DNA of 64,000 nt from Actinokineospora globicatena (GCF_024171945.1 NZ_JAMTCR010000004.1:992001-1056000), one strand, 5' to 3'. Positions 1 to 11,322 are shown, counted from the first letter of the stretch. Made by a program: numbers and translations. Notes: generated from the sequence alone by a model not told the origin.

Positions 1-212
1 GCTTGTGGGCTGGCGCACACCCGGGCACCATCTGCCCACCCACGCAACACGGCGTACCCGATCCCCGCCCGCGGCACGGCGCGCGGCAGCCCCCACCTGG
101 GCGTTCGCTCACGACGAACGCGGCTGGCGGCTGCCCGGCCGCGGGTGGGGCGCGCCGAGGGGCGGTCGGCGCACTGGGTGCCGGCCGGACGACCTAGGGA
201 GGCTCGCGTCCA
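1..212. other. Upstream non-coding stretch
   Basis: No gene is supported here. Open frames exist on the plus strand but have no family resemblance and no convincing Shine-Dalgarno sequence. A GGGAGG ribosome-binding site near 197-202 belongs to the gene starting at 213. The window edge cuts whatever lies further left. Confidence 0.6.
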
Positions 213-827
213 ATGACAGAGGAAGCCAAGACCGCCAAGCGGGGCCGGACCCGGTGGGGCCGCACGGCCCTGGTCGCCGTCCCCGCGATCGGCGTGATCG
301 GCGCGATCACCGCCGCCATGGCCCAGGGCCTGCTCGCGGCGTCGTTCGCGGTGTCCGGGGTGCCGATCACGCTGACCTCGCAGAGCGTGGCGGGCACCGG
401 GTTCGCCGGGACCGTCACCAACGCGGGCAGCCAGGGCGTCGCCTACGCGGGGTTCAGCTCGGCGCAGCTGAGCGGCCTGTGCGCGGGCGTCATTCCCAAC
501 GTCCCGATCGTCGGCCAGGTGACCTTCAAGATCACTGCGGGTGACGACGACCCGGCGACCAAGGAGTTGGCGGCGTCCAACCTGCTGCTCGACGCCAAGA
601 ACCTCACCGGCGACGGCGAGTTCACCGGTCTGGACCTCGGCGTGGCCAGCAACGCGCTGTCCAAGGGACCGGCGGAGGTGCGCAAGGGCGCGGGTGACTT
701 CGGCCTGCAGGCCAACACCGCCAACATCTCCGACCTGCGCGCGGACGCCCTGTCGGCGCAGATCGCGGGCAGCTTCAAGCTCGACAACCTCAGCCTCAGC
801 GTCGTCCCCGGCGCCGCGGGCTGCTGA
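213..827 (+). CDS. DUF6230 family secreted/anchored protein
   Basis: The 204-aa protein has a basic N-terminus (about residues 1-25, rich in K and R), one hydrophobic segment (about 26-50, with VAVPAIGVIGAITAAMAQG) acting as a signal-anchor, and a Ser/Ala/Gly-rich extracellular part ending in a Cys. This matches the actinobacterial DUF6230 family, whose function is unknown and whose members are nearly always next to a DUF6114 gene, as here. ATG at 213 is preceded by GGGAGG at good spacing. The next gene begins 63 bases downstream, so the two are probably co-transcribed. The DUF assignment rests on remembered family features and gene pairing. Confidence 0.8.
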   Translation: MTEEAKTAKRGRTRWGRTALVAVPAIGVIGAITAAMAQGLLAASFAVSGVPITLTSQSVAGTGFAGTVTNAGSQGVAYAGFSSAQLSGLCAGVIPNVPIVGQVTFKITAGDDDPATKELAASNLLLDAKNLTGDGEFTGLDLGVASNALSKGPAEVRKGAGDFGLQANTANISDLRADALSAQIAGSFKLDNLSLSVVPGAAGC

Positions 828-890
828 GTCCCCCTGTCCCGGCGGCGGTGTCGAGCCGCCGCCGGGCACCCCGTCCGGAGGAGGTCCACC

Positions 891-1280
891 GTGGTTGGCA
901 GGTTCTGGCGTTCGTTCACCGCGTGGCGGCACACCCGCCCGTTCTGGGGCGGGCTGTTCGTGCTGCTCGGCGCCGTCCCGATCTTCGTGTTGCCGCTCGC
1001 GCCGATCAAGGTGCTGGTGGCCAGCGGCATCGCCGGGGTGTCCGGGCTGCTGCTCGGCTCGATCATGGCGGTGCTGGCGGTCAGCCTCTGGTTCACCCCG
1101 CAGACCCGGGTCGTCGTGGGCCTGATCGCGGTGCTGGTGTCCGTCGCGGCGTTCCCGTTGACCAACCTGGGCGGGTTCTTCATCGGGTCGCTGCTCGGTG
1201 TACTCGGCGGCGCGATGGCCGCGTCGTGGGCGCCGCGCAAGGTCAAGGCGGCCCCCGCTGACGAGCCCGTCGCCGCCTAG
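891..1280 (+). CDS. DUF6114 family membrane protein
   Basis: The 129-aa protein starts WRSFTAWRHTRPFWGG, a typical DUF6114 opening, followed by about four hydrophobic helices (roughly residues 20-38, 42-62, 68-84, 88-106) and a short charged Ala/Pro/Lys tail. A GGAGGAGG sequence at 877-884 supports the GTG at 891. It pairs with the upstream DUF6230 gene, as in many actinomycetes. Function is unknown; an envelope role is an inference from topology. Its TAG stop lies inside a CTAG (1277-1280) that also carries the stop of convergent cobB. Confidence 0.85.
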   Translation: MVGRFWRSFTAWRHTRPFWGGLFVLLGAVPIFVLPLAPIKVLVASGIAGVSGLLLGSIMAVLAVSLWFTPQTRVVVGLIAVLVSVAAFPLTNLGGFFIGSLLGVLGGAMAASWAPRKVKAAPADEPVAA

Positions 1281-2638
1281 CAGGCGCCCGCTTGGACGAA
1301 CCGGGCGATGGCGTCTGGGTTGCCCGCCGGGTGGGTGTGCAGGTACGAGGCGTGCAGGGCACCGGTGCTGAAGCCTTCGCCGTGCGCGACACCCGCGTGG
1401 TCGCGCCAGGTCCACGCGGGACGGTCGGTGTGCGCCGGGGTCAGGCGGGTGCGGTGGAACTCGTGGCCGGTGACCCGGGCGCCCTCCGGGTGCAGCACCG
1501 AGGGGGCCGTGGCGACGGCGTCGCGGTAGCCGAGCAGCAGCCGCGGGGTCATGGTGGCGTCGGCGTCGAGGACACCGCACATGGCGTGCCCGTCGAGCTG
1601 CTTGGCCAGGTAGAGCAGGCCACCGCACTCGGCGTGGACCGGCCTGCCGGACTGGGCGAACGCGGCGACCTCGTGGCGGAGGAGTTCGTTGCCGGACAAG
1701 GCTTCCGCGTGCGCCTCGGGGAACCCGCCGGGCAGGACCAGCGCGGTCGTGCCCGCGGGGAGGCGTTCGTCGCGCAGTGGGTCGACGACCACGACCTCGG
1801 CTCCCGCTGCCTTGAGCAGTTCGGTGTGCTCCGCGTAGCCGAAGGTGAACGCCGGCCCGCCCGCGACCGCGACCACGGGGCGCCCCGAGACGGGTGTCAC
1901 CTCGTCGTGAGCTGACCACAGCGGACCGTCGAGCGGTTCCGCTGACCGGGCTAAACGCACCACGGCGTCCAGATCCACCGAGGACTCGATCAGCGCCGAC
2001 ATCGCTGCCACGGCGCGGGTCGCGTGGCTCCCGTGCTCCGCCGCGGGAACCAAACCCAGGTGCCGGGACGGGACGTCGACCTCGGCCGCGCGCCGCACCG
2101 ACCCGATCACCGGCAGTCCGACCTCGCCGCACGCCTCGCGCAGCACCTGCTCGTGCCGGTCCGACCCGACCTGGTTCAACACCACCCCGGCGATGCGGAC
2201 GCCCGGCCGGAACGACCGGAAACCGTGCAGCAGCGCGGCCAGGCTCGTGCTCTGCCCGCGCGCGTCGACCACCAGCAGCACCGGCGCGCGCAACAACCCG
2301 GCCACGTGCGCCGTCGACCCGAGGCCACCCTCCTCGACGTGCTGCCCGACCCGCCCGTCGAACAACCCCATCACGCCCTCGACGACCGCGATGTCCGCCC
2401 CCGCCGCGCCGTGCCGGAACAGCGGTCCGACCCGGTGCGTGCCAACGAGGACGGGGTCGAGGTTGCGCCCGGCCCGGCCCGCCGCGAGCGTGTGGTACCC
2501 GGGGTCGATGTAGTCCGGTCCGACCTTGAACGGCGCCACCACGTGCCCGCGACCGCGCAGCGCGGCCATCAAGCCGGTCGCCACCGTGGTCTTGCCGCTC
2601 CCGGAGCCGGGAGCGGCGATGACGACGCGCGCTACCAC
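1277..2638 (-). CDS. cobB: Cobyrinate a,c-diamide synthase (CobB/CbiA)
   Basis: The ATP- and glutamine-dependent enzyme amidates the a and c acetate side chains of the corrin ring. The 453-aa protein has an N-terminal P-loop (APGSGSGKTT, residues 9-18) in a DTBS-like domain. A C-terminal class I glutaminase domain carries LPGGFPEAHAE and the nucleophile Cys in HAECGG. Length fits the family. GTG at 2638 overlaps the cobO stop by a few bases, so translation is probably coupled. It is the last gene of the riboswitch-controlled chlID-cobO-cobB operon. In the aerobic pathway the substrate would be hydrogenobyrinic acid. Confidence 0.95.
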   Translation of the reverse strand: MVARVVIAAPGSGSGKTTVATGLMAALRGRGHVVAPFKVGPDYIDPGYHTLAAGRAGRNLDPVLVGTHRVGPLFRHGAAGADIAVVEGVMGLFDGRVGQHVEEGGLGSTAHVAGLLRAPVLLVVDARGQSTSLAALLHGFRSFRPGVRIAGVVLNQVGSDRHEQVLREACGEVGLPVIGSVRRAAEVDVPSRHLGLVPAAEHGSHATRAVAAMSALIESSVDLDAVVRLARSAEPLDGPLWSAHDEVTPVSGRPVVAVAGGPAFTFGYAEHTELLKAAGAEVVVVDPLRDERLPAGTTALVLPGGFPEAHAEALSGNELLRHEVAAFAQSGRPVHAECGGLLYLAKQLDGHAMCGVLDADATMTPRLLLGYRDAVATAPSVLHPEGARVTGHEFHRTRLTPAHTDRPAWTWRDHAGVAHGEGFSTGALHASYLHTHPAGNPDAIARFVQAGAC

Positions 2639-3246
2639 TCGATCCCCTTCTGGCCCTTGTGGCCCGCGTCCATCGGGTGCTTCACCTTGGTCATGTGCGT
2701 CACCAGGTCCGCCGCGTCCACAAGGGACTGCGGGGCGTCACGGCCGGTGATCACGACGTGCTGGTGGCCCGGGCGCGCGGTCAGGGTCGCCACGACCTCG
2801 TCGACGTCAATCCAGCCCCACTTGAGCGGGTAGGTGAACTCGTCGAGCACGTACAGCCCGTGCCGCTCCTCGGCCAGCCTGCGGGAGATCTCGGCCCAGC
2901 CCTCCCGAGCGGCCTCGGCGTGGTCGTCCTCGGTGCCCGCCTTGCGCGACCAGGACCAGCCCGCGCCCATCTTGTGCCACTCGACCGGACCGCCCTCGCC
3001 GGTCTCCTCGTGCAGCTTGCCCAGCGCCAGGAACGCGGACTCCTCGCCGACGCGCCACTTCGCCGACTTCACGAACTGGAACACCCCGATCGACCAGCCC
3101 TGGTTCCACCCGCGCAGCGCGAGGCCGAACGCGGCGGTCGACTTCCCCTTCATCTCCCCGGTGTGCACCACGACCAGCGGTCGGTTGCGGCGCTGCCGGG
3201 TGGTCAGCCCGTCCTGCGGGACGACGGCCGGTTTCCCTTGCGGCAT
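2632..3246 (-). CDS. cobO: Cob(I)yrinic acid a,c-diamide adenosyltransferase (CobO)
   Basis: This enzyme attaches the 5'-deoxyadenosyl group to cobalt. The 204-aa protein has the family's P-loop GEMKGKST (about residues 31-38), the following LRGWNQGW segment, and the C-terminal Rossmann-like stretches LYVLDEFTY and VVITGRDAP. ATG at 3246 follows GGGGAA located across the chlID stop, 11 bases away. It sits between the chelatase subunit and cobB, in pathway-consistent order. Length and motifs are normal for CobO/BtuR. Confidence 0.96.
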   Translation of the reverse strand: MPQGKPAVVPQDGLTTRQRRNRPLVVVHTGEMKGKSTAAFGLALRGWNQGWSIGVFQFVKSAKWRVGEESAFLALGKLHEETGEGGPVEWHKMGAGWSWSRKAGTEDDHAEAAREGWAEISRRLAEERHGLYVLDEFTYPLKWGWIDVDEVVATLTARPGHQHVVITGRDAPQSLVDAADLVTHMTKVKHPMDAGHKGQKGIEW

Positions 3247-3257
3247 GGCGGTTCCCC

Positions 3258-5264
3258 TCAGGCGGCGCGAGCGGCGCGGACGACACCGGCGACCGCGTCG
3301 GCGGACAGTTCCTCCAGGCGCAACCCGGTCGCACCCAGGGCGAGCGCCAGCTTGTCGGCGAGGCCGAGCCGCACCGGGCCGCTCTCGCAGTCGACGACCA
3401 CGCTGGCCACTCCATCAGCGGCGATCGCGGCGGCCGCGCGCACGGCGTCCCCGACCGCGTCGTGCGACGACCGGCCACCCCGGTTCACCGCCACCGTCGC
3501 CCGGCCGTCGGTCACGACCACCAGAAGCGCGCGCCTGCGCGGGTCCCGCATCCGCTCGATCTCCAGCGTCTTGCGAGCGCGCAACAAACCGTCCGCCAAC
3601 GGGGTCCGGCCGCCGGTCCGCAGGTCACGCAGGCGCGCCACCGCGGCCTCCACAGAGGACGTCGGCGGCAGCGCCAACTCGGCCTCGGCGCCGCGGAAGG
3701 TCACCAGGCCGACCTTGTCCCGCCGCTGGTAAGCGTCCCGCAGCAACGAGATCACCGCGCCGGTGACGGCCGACATGCGCTTGCGGGCCGCCATCGACCC
3801 GGAAGCGTCCACAGCGAACAGCACGAGGTTCGACTCGCGCCCTTCCCGCACCGCCCGCCGGACATCGCCGGAGCGCACCACCAAACCCGGGCCGCTGCGC
3901 CCGCGGGTGTGCTGGAACGGCGCGGCGGCCGTGAGCGTGCCCACCACGTGGATGCCGGTGCCTTGGTTCTGCGCCGCGCGCAGTGCTCGACCGCCGCTGG
4001 CGCGTGACCGCGACCGCCTGCCGGGCGCGCCCTCGCCGACGCCATCGATCTGCAGAACCCTTGCCCGGAAAGCCTCATCCGGCCGTGAAGCCGCCTGCGA
4101 CCGGTCGCCGCCCTGCGGCGCTTCCGTGTCCTGCTTGCCGGGCGACTCGCCGCTGGGCTCACCACTGGAGTCGTCCGGCTCTGGCGCGCCGCCGCCGTCC
4201 GGGCCACCATCCGGCGTGTCATCGGGGTCCCGGTCGGCCTCGTCGGCGGCATCCCGCAGGGCCTGCGACAACTGCTCTTGGTCAAGACCGGGCTCGTCGA
4301 ACGGGTCGCGCCTGCGCCGGTGCGGCAACGCGAGCCGCGCGGCGACCTCCACGTCGATCTCCTCGACCTCGGGCGCGCCCCGCCACGCGGCGTGCGCGAC
4401 CGATGTGCGTGCCACCACCAGGTCCGCCCGCATGCCGTCGACGTCGAACGCGGCGCACACCGCGGCGATCCGGCGCAACTCCGGGTCCGGCAGCACGACC
4501 TCCGGCAACGCCTTGCGCGCCGCGACGATCTTGGTGGCCAGCTCCGCGTCCGAAGTGGACCAGGTGGCGGCGAACCCGGCCGGGTCGGCCTCGTAGGCCA
4601 GCCGCCGCCGGATCACCTCGGTGCGGGTGTCCACGTCCCGCGCGGCCCGCACCTCCACGGTGAGGCCGAACCGGTCCAGCAGCTGCGGCCGCAGTTCGCC
4701 CTCTTCCGGGTTCATCGTCCCGACCAGCAAGAACGCCGACGCGTGGGAGATCGACACGCCCTCGCGCTCCACGTGCGCGCGTCCCATCGCGGCGGCGTCG
4801 AGCAGCAGGTCCACCAGGTGGTCGTGCAGCAGGTTGACCTCGTCGACGTAGAGCACGCCGCGGTGCGCCGCCGCCAGCAACCCCGGCTGGTACGCGCGGA
4901 CACCCTCGGTCAGCGCGCGCTCGAGGTCCAGCGAGCCGATGACGCGGTCCTCGGTGGCGCCGACCGGGAGCTCCACCAGCCGCGCCGGGCGGGTGTCGGA
5001 CTCGGGGTCGGTGTGCGGGCCGTCCGGGCACCCGGGGTCGGGCGCGGCGGGGGAGCAGGAGAAGCGGCACCCGGCGATGACCTCGGCCGCGGGCAGCAGC
5101 GCCGCCAGCGCGCGCACCACGGTCGACTTGGCGGTGCCCTTCTCGCCGCGCACCAGCACCCCGCCGATCCCGGGGTGCACCGCGTTGAGCAACAGGGACA
5201 ACCGCAGGTCGGCGTGGCCGACGACCGCGGCGAACGGGTAGCCGGGCAGGGCTGGACGGGACAC
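3258..5264 (-). CDS. Fused ChlI-ChlD-type cobaltochelatase AAA+/VWA subunit
   Basis: The 668-aa protein is an AAA+ motor fused to a von Willebrand A domain, replacing CobS/CobT beside CobN in many Actinobacteria. Walker A is GEKGTAKS (residues 40-47) and Walker B is the LYVDEVNLL segment. A long acidic Pro/Gly/Asp linker follows, then a VWA domain with MIDAS motif DASGSM near residue 485. The frame is open far upstream, through the riboswitch. I place the start at GTG 5264 because AGTGAGGA lies just 5' and homologous sequence begins there ([12 protein letters not shown]). It should power cobalt insertion by CobN, encoded at 14.8-18.4 kb. Confidence 0.9.
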   Translation of the reverse strand: MSRPALPGYPFAAVVGHADLRLSLLLNAVHPGIGGVLVRGEKGTAKSTVVRALAALLPAAEVIAGCRFSCSPAAPDPGCPDGPHTDPESDTRPARLVELPVGATEDRVIGSLDLERALTEGVRAYQPGLLAAAHRGVLYVDEVNLLHDHLVDLLLDAAAMGRAHVEREGVSISHASAFLLVGTMNPEEGELRPQLLDRFGLTVEVRAARDVDTRTEVIRRRLAYEADPAGFAATWSTSDAELATKIVAARKALPEVVLPDPELRRIAAVCAAFDVDGMRADLVVARTSVAHAAWRGAPEVEEIDVEVAARLALPHRRRRDPFDEPGLDQEQLSQALRDAADEADRDPDDTPDGGPDGGGAPEPDDSSGEPSGESPGKQDTEAPQGGDRSQAASRPDEAFRARVLQIDGVGEGAPGRRSRSRASGGRALRAAQNQGTGIHVVGTLTAAAPFQHTRGRSGPGLVVRSGDVRRAVREGRESNLVLFAVDASGSMAARKRMSAVTGAVISLLRDAYQRRDKVGLVTFRGAEAELALPPTSSVEAAVARLRDLRTGGRTPLADGLLRARKTLEIERMRDPRRRALLVVVTDGRATVAVNRGGRSSHDAVGDAVRAAAAIAADGVASVVVDCESGPVRLGLADKLALALGATGLRLEELSADAVAGVVRAARAA

Positions 5265-5277
5265 GTCGTTCCTCACT

Positions 5278-5293
5278 CCGGGTCCGCGCCCGG
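5278..5293 (-). promoter_or_regulatory. Hairpin between cobalamin riboswitch and chlID RBS
   Basis: Read on the minus strand, CCGGG-CGCGGA-CCCGG forms a stem-loop directly 5' of the AGTGAGGA ribosome-binding region of chlID. The same CGCGGA loop on a GGGG/CCCC stem occurs at the equivalent place before cobN (14811-14824). It is the likely expression platform. The segment GGACC in the loop and 3' arm can pair with GGTCC in the aptamer. Confidence 0.6.
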
Positions 5294-5299
5294 ATCGAT

Positions 5300-5480
5300 G
5301 GGGCAGCGGGGCCGAGTGTCCTGGCTCCCGGATCACCGCGTCGCCCCGGCCTTCCCGGGTACCGCCCGGTGGCGCGCGAGGGGACGAAACTCCCCGGTCA
5401 CAGTGGCGGGACCGCACCGGAATCGCACCGGCTTCCTCGCTCACCCTGCTGTCGAGCTCTTCAGTTGACTGCCTGGCATC
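5300..5480 (-). promoter_or_regulatory. Cobalamin (AdoCbl) riboswitch upstream of chlID-cobO-cobB
   Basis: On the minus strand the hallmarks appear in order: GAAGCCGGTGCGATTCCGG, then CGGTCCCGCCACTGTGACC (the B12 box, around 5392-5420), and later GGGAGCCAGGACACTCGG (around 5311-5329). This is the conserved cobalamin aptamer. Ends are approximate. It lies in the leader of chlID-cobO-cobB, so high cobalamin should lower expression of the chelatase motor and late-step enzymes. Regulation is probably translational because the RBS follows directly after a short hairpin. Confidence 0.93.
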
Positions 5481-5603
5481 GTCGCAGACCCGGGGGGCGG
5501 TGGCCAAGGCACGTGGTGGGGATCTCGGGTCGGTTAGGGTCTTGGCCGGTGCCCACCGCCGGTGGGTCGAGAACCGGCACGGGGCGGGATCGGGCGAGGG
5601 CGG

Positions 5604-6800
5604 GTGGGCGGGATCGGCGTGCTGAGCGTGGTCGGGATCGGGGCGGACGGGCTGGTCGGGTTGGCGCCCGCCGCTCGGGCCGAGCTCGACCGCGCGCAGG
5701 TCGTCATCGGTGCGGCCCGGCAGCTGGCGTTGCTCCCCGAGGAGGTCACGGCCGAACGCGTTGCGTGGCCGTCGCCCTTGGTGCCCGCGATCCCCGGGTT
5801 GCTCGACCGCTACCGCGACCGCGTGCTGTGCGTGCTGGCCAGCGGTGACCCGATGTTCCACGGCATCGGCACGACGTTGAGCAGGTACACCGAGGTCCGC
5901 GTGTGGCCGCACCCGTCGTCGGTGTCGCTGGCGTGCGCGCGCCTGGGCTGGGCGGTCGAAGAGGTCGCCGTGGTCAGCGCCGTTGCGAAACCGGTCGAGC
6001 GGTTGCACGCCGTGCTGCACCCGGGACGCCGCGTGCTCGTGCTCAGCGCCAATGGCTCGACACCTGCCGCCGTTGTCGCACTGCTGCGCGACCGGGGCTT
6101 CGGTGCGAGCGCGGTGACCGTGTTGCAGGAGCTGGGCGGACCGGGGGAGCGGATCGGCACCGATCTCGACGGGGTGTCGCCGCTGAACGTCGTCGCCGTC
6201 GACTGCGTCGCCGACCCGGGCGCCCGGCGGCTGCCGCGCGTGCCCGGCTTGCCGGACGACGTCTACGAGCACGACGGCCAGATCACCAAGCGCGAGGTCA
6301 GGGCGGTGACGGTGTCGTCACTCGCGCCGGAGCCGGGTCAGCTGCTGTGGGACGTGGGGGCCGGGTCGGGCAGCGTCGGCATCGAGTGGGCGCGGACCCA
6401 CCCGGCCTGCCGGGTGATCGCGGTGGAGCCGCGCGACGACCGGGCCGACCGGGTCGCCCGCAACGCCTCCGCGCTCGGCGTGCCGGGCCTGGTCCTGGTC
6501 CGGGGGGCCGCTCCGGCGGCGCTCGACGGGCTGGAGCCGCCGGACGCGGTGTTCGTCGGCGGCGGTGTGACGGCCGAGGGCGTGCTGTCTGCGTGCTGGG
6601 CCGCGCTCCGGCCGGGCGGGCGGATCGTGGTCAACGCCGTGACGCTGGAGTCCGAGGTGCTCGTCGCGCGCTGGCACGGCGAGGTCGGTGGGACGCTGAC
6701 CCGGCTGTCGGTGGGGCGGGCGGCACCGGTGGGCGGGTTCACCGGGTGGCGGCAGGCCATGCCCGTGACGCAATGGGTCGCCGTGAAGGAGCAAGCATGA
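5604..6800 (+). CDS. cobL: Precorrin-6Y C5,15-methyltransferase, decarboxylating (CobL)
   Basis: This bifunctional enzyme methylates C5 and C15 and removes the acetate carboxyl from precorrin-6Y. The N-terminal CbiE-like tetrapyrrole methylase domain opens [10 protein letters not shown] and contains [14 protein letters not shown]. The C-terminal CbiT-like domain (from about residue 225) has the SAM motif [15 protein letters not shown]. Starts are ambiguous. GTG 5562 has no RBS and GTG 5604 is preceded by GCGAGGG, so I chose 5604 (398 aa). The gene is divergent from the chlID riboswitch and overlaps cobM by ATGA. Confidence 0.93.
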   Translation: MGGIGVLSVVGIGADGLVGLAPAARAELDRAQVVIGAARQLALLPEEVTAERVAWPSPLVPAIPGLLDRYRDRVLCVLASGDPMFHGIGTTLSRYTEVRVWPHPSSVSLACARLGWAVEEVAVVSAVAKPVERLHAVLHPGRRVLVLSANGSTPAAVVALLRDRGFGASAVTVLQELGGPGERIGTDLDGVSPLNVVAVDCVADPGARRLPRVPGLPDDVYEHDGQITKREVRAVTVSSLAPEPGQLLWDVGAGSGSVGIEWARTHPACRVIAVEPRDDRADRVARNASALGVPGLVLVRGAAPAALDGLEPPDAVFVGGGVTAEGVLSACWAALRPGGRIVVNAVTLESEVLVARWHGEVGGTLTRLSVGRAAPVGGFTGWRQAMPVTQWVAVKEQA

Positions 6801-7540
6801 CGGTGCACTTCATCGGTGCCGGGCCGGGTGCCGCTGATCTCATCACCGTGCGCGGGCGGGACATCATCGCGTCGTCGCCGGTGTGTTTGTACGCCGGTGC
6901 GCTGGTGCCCGAGGAATTGCTCTCCGTGTGCCCGCCGGGCGCACGGAAGGTGGACACCGCGAACCTCACCCTGGACGAGATCGTCGCCGAACTCATCGAC
7001 GCGCACGCCGCCGGGCACGACGTGGCCCGGCTGCACTCCGGTGACCCGTCGGTCTTCAGCGCCATGGCCGAGCAGATGCGCAGGCTCGACGCCGCGGGCG
7101 TGCCCTACGACGTCACCCCGGGCGTGCCCGCTTTCGCCGCTGCCGCAGCGTCTTTGCGGCAGGAGTTGACCGTGCCCGCGGTGGGCCAGACCGTGGTGCT
7201 GACCAGGACCTCAGCTCGGGCGACACCGATGCCGCCGGGGGAGGACCTCGACACACTCGGCCAGTCCCGCGCCACGATGGTGCTGCACTTGGCCGTCCAG
7301 CGCGTCAACGAGGTCGTGGCCGAACTCATCCCCAACTACGGCGCGGGATGTCCGGCGGCGGTGGTCGCCTATGCGTCCCGGGCGGACGAGGTCGTGCTGC
7401 GGGGAACGTTGTCCGACATCGCCGCGCAGGTGCACGCCGCCGGGATCAAGAGAACCGCGGTGATCATCGTCGGGCGGGTGCTCGACCCCGGCGGGTTCTG
7501 CGAGAGCCACCTCTACTCAGCGGAGCGGGACCGCCCGTGA
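6797..7540 (+). CDS. cobM: Precorrin-4 C11-methyltransferase (CobM)
   Basis: This SAM-dependent enzyme methylates C11 of precorrin-4. The 247-aa protein begins [19 protein letters not shown], the classic tetrapyrrole methylase start. It also has the LHSGDPSVFSAMAEQ segment and the VTPGVPAFAAAAASL segment typical of CobM/CbiF. ATG at 6797 overlaps the cobL stop (ATGA) and the 3' end overlaps the cobK GTG start, so cobL, cobM and cobK form a tightly coupled operon. Length matches the family. Confidence 0.96.
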   Translation: MTVHFIGAGPGAADLITVRGRDIIASSPVCLYAGALVPEELLSVCPPGARKVDTANLTLDEIVAELIDAHAAGHDVARLHSGDPSVFSAMAEQMRRLDAAGVPYDVTPGVPAFAAAAASLRQELTVPAVGQTVVLTRTSARATPMPPGEDLDTLGQSRATMVLHLAVQRVNEVVAELIPNYGAGCPAAVVAYASRADEVVLRGTLSDIAAQVHAAGIKRTAVIIVGRVLDPGGFCESHLYSAERDRP

Positions 7541-8249
7541 AGGTCCTGGTCCTGGGCGGAACCGGGGAGGCACGCGCGCTCGCGGCCGCCCTGGAAGCCT
7601 GCCAGGACCACACCGTGGTGTCCTCTTTGGCCGGACGGGTCCGCGACCCCCGGTTGCCGGTCGGCGAGGTGCGGGTCGGCGGGTTCGGTGGACCGGCGAA
7701 GTTGGCCGAATGGCTTGTGGCGCAACAGGTCGACGCGGTCGTGGACGCCACGCACCCGTTCGCCGAACGGATCAGCTCGTCCGCCGCGCACGCTGCTCAG
7801 CTCACTGGTCTTCCGCTGCTCATGTTGCGCCGTCCCGGGTGGGCTCCGCGGCCTGGGTGGCATTGGGTGGATTCGCTGGACCAGGCCTGTGCGGTCGCGG
7901 AAGGTCTGGGGGAGCGGATCTTTCTGACCACTGGCAGGCAAGGGCTCGCCGCGTTCGCCGGGTCATCCCGGTGGTTCCTCGTGCGGTGCGTCGACCCGCC
8001 GGATCCGCCGATGCCCGCGCGCTCCGAGGTTCTGCTGGATCGTGGTCCGTACACAGTGGACGGTGAGCTGGACTTGTTGCGGTCTCACCGCATCGACGTT
8101 CTGGTCACAAAGGACAGTGGTGGACCGCTCACGGCGGCGAAGCTGGACGCGGCGGCCGAGTCGGGGACCGCGGTGGTGGTCGTGCGCAGGCCGGTGCCAC
8201 CCGACGTCGCCGTGGTCGAGACCGTCGAGCAGGTCATGGCCTGGCTGCG

Positions 8250-8253
<4 letters not shown>
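7537..8253 (+). CDS. cobK: Precorrin-6A reductase (CobK)
   Basis: This NADPH-dependent enzyme reduces precorrin-6A to precorrin-6B. The 238-aa protein begins KVLVLGGTGEARALA, the CobK/CbiJ nucleotide-binding signature. It has DATHPFAERISSSAA, the conserved THPFA region, and a C-terminal TKDSGG motif. GTG at 7537 overlaps the cobM stop (GTGA) and the cobK stop overlaps the next GTG in the same way. In the pathway it acts before CobL. Length and motifs are normal. Confidence 0.95.
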
Positions 8254-10682
<2,429 letters not shown>

Positions 10683-10796
10683 ACCCTCACGCTCCCTTAC
10701 AACGGGCGACGTCCCCACCCACTTTGCTGCCTCACGCTCCACCAAGTCCCCACGCCCAGTCCCAACCCTCCCGCCACGACTGGCGAAGACCCCACG

Positions 10797-11271
10797 ATGT
10801 TGGCCCCCAAGCACCCGCCAACACCGTCGGCCCCGACACGCCCGCCAAACGACGTTGGCCTCCCCGCGCTCCACGAGGGCGCTGGTGTCAGGCCGGCTCG
10901 ATGGGGTGGACTTGTTTTGTGTGGGGGAGGACCACCCGTAGCGTCGTCAGGGGCAGGGGAGGGCCGCTCTGTGGCCCCCTGCTTTTAGCCCTTCCCAGGG
11001 TGGTCCCGGGGCCCCGCACAAAATGAGTTCACCCCATCGAGCTTCGCTCGAAACTCGCGCCTCACTGCAATGCCGAAGGCGAGCCGTCTACCGCAGCGCA
11101 GCGGAGGCCCGAGACCCGGACTTCCCCCAGCTCAACGCACTGCCGCCCACGGCCGCCAAGATCAACCCGCCCCAAAGACCCCCGAATACACAGCCTACCC
11201 AAGGGGACGCAAGGCAGGAGAGGCTGAAAGTTGACCCTGTGGACAACTCAACCCCATGTGGACAGCCAAAG
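10797..11271 (+). repeat. Compound intergenic repeat, copy 1 (inverted partner at 18466-18950)
   Basis: Aligned by eye to the reverse complement of 18466-18950, this segment matches over nearly its whole length. Shared landmarks in order are ACGTTGGCC units, the GCTCGATGGGG hairpin, GCGAGCCGTCTACCGCAGCG, CCAAGATCAACCCGCCCC, AAAGACCCCCGAATACACAG, GAGAGGCTGAAAGT and two TGTGGACA sequences. It is not a known insertion sequence: there is no transposase, and it is open in several frames but conserved as DNA or RNA. The two copies flank cobIJ, cobH, cobG and cobN. Confidence 0.85.
10896..11042 (+). ncRNA. 31-bp-stem hairpin core of repeat copy 1, possible structured RNA
   Basis: Bases 10896-10926 pair with 11012-11042 without a bulge. 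Ends are GCTCGATGGGG and CCCCATCGAGC. The non-Watson-Crick positions are G-T pairs that are valid wobbles only in plus-strand RNA. A second helix GGACCACCC (10929-10937) pairs with GGGTGGTCC (10998-11006). Compared with the other copy, the pair T10907-A11031 is C-G, a compensatory change. It could be an RNA element in the 3' region of the SNF2 transcript, an independent small RNA, or a MITE-like DNA palindrome. Confidence 0.55.
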
Positions 11272-11322
11272 CCCCTGTAGACACCCAACCTCCCCTGCGA
11301 ACACCCAGCCCCCTGAGGACAC
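11238..11322. repeat. Array of DnaA-box-like 9-mers at about 19-bp spacing
   Basis: TGTGGACAA at 11238 is the exact complement of the actinobacterial DnaA box TTGTCCACA. It is followed by TGTGGACAG (11257), TGTAGACAC (11276), TGCGAACAC (11296) and TGAGGACAC (11314). Start-to-start spacing is 19, 19, 20 and 18 bases. The first is a perfect box; the rest decay with distance. The array ends just before the cobIJ stop at 11331. Confidence 0.6.

Noticed and set aside
5265-6272. N-terminal extension of the chlID frame to a 1004-aa protein
   Set aside because: It runs antisense to cobL and through the cobalamin riboswitch, has no homologous motif, and the family-like start and RBS are at 5264.
10797-11271. 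Insertion sequence or CRISPR array
   Set aside because: There is no transposase, no target duplication seen, and repeats are not in the regular repeat-spacer form.
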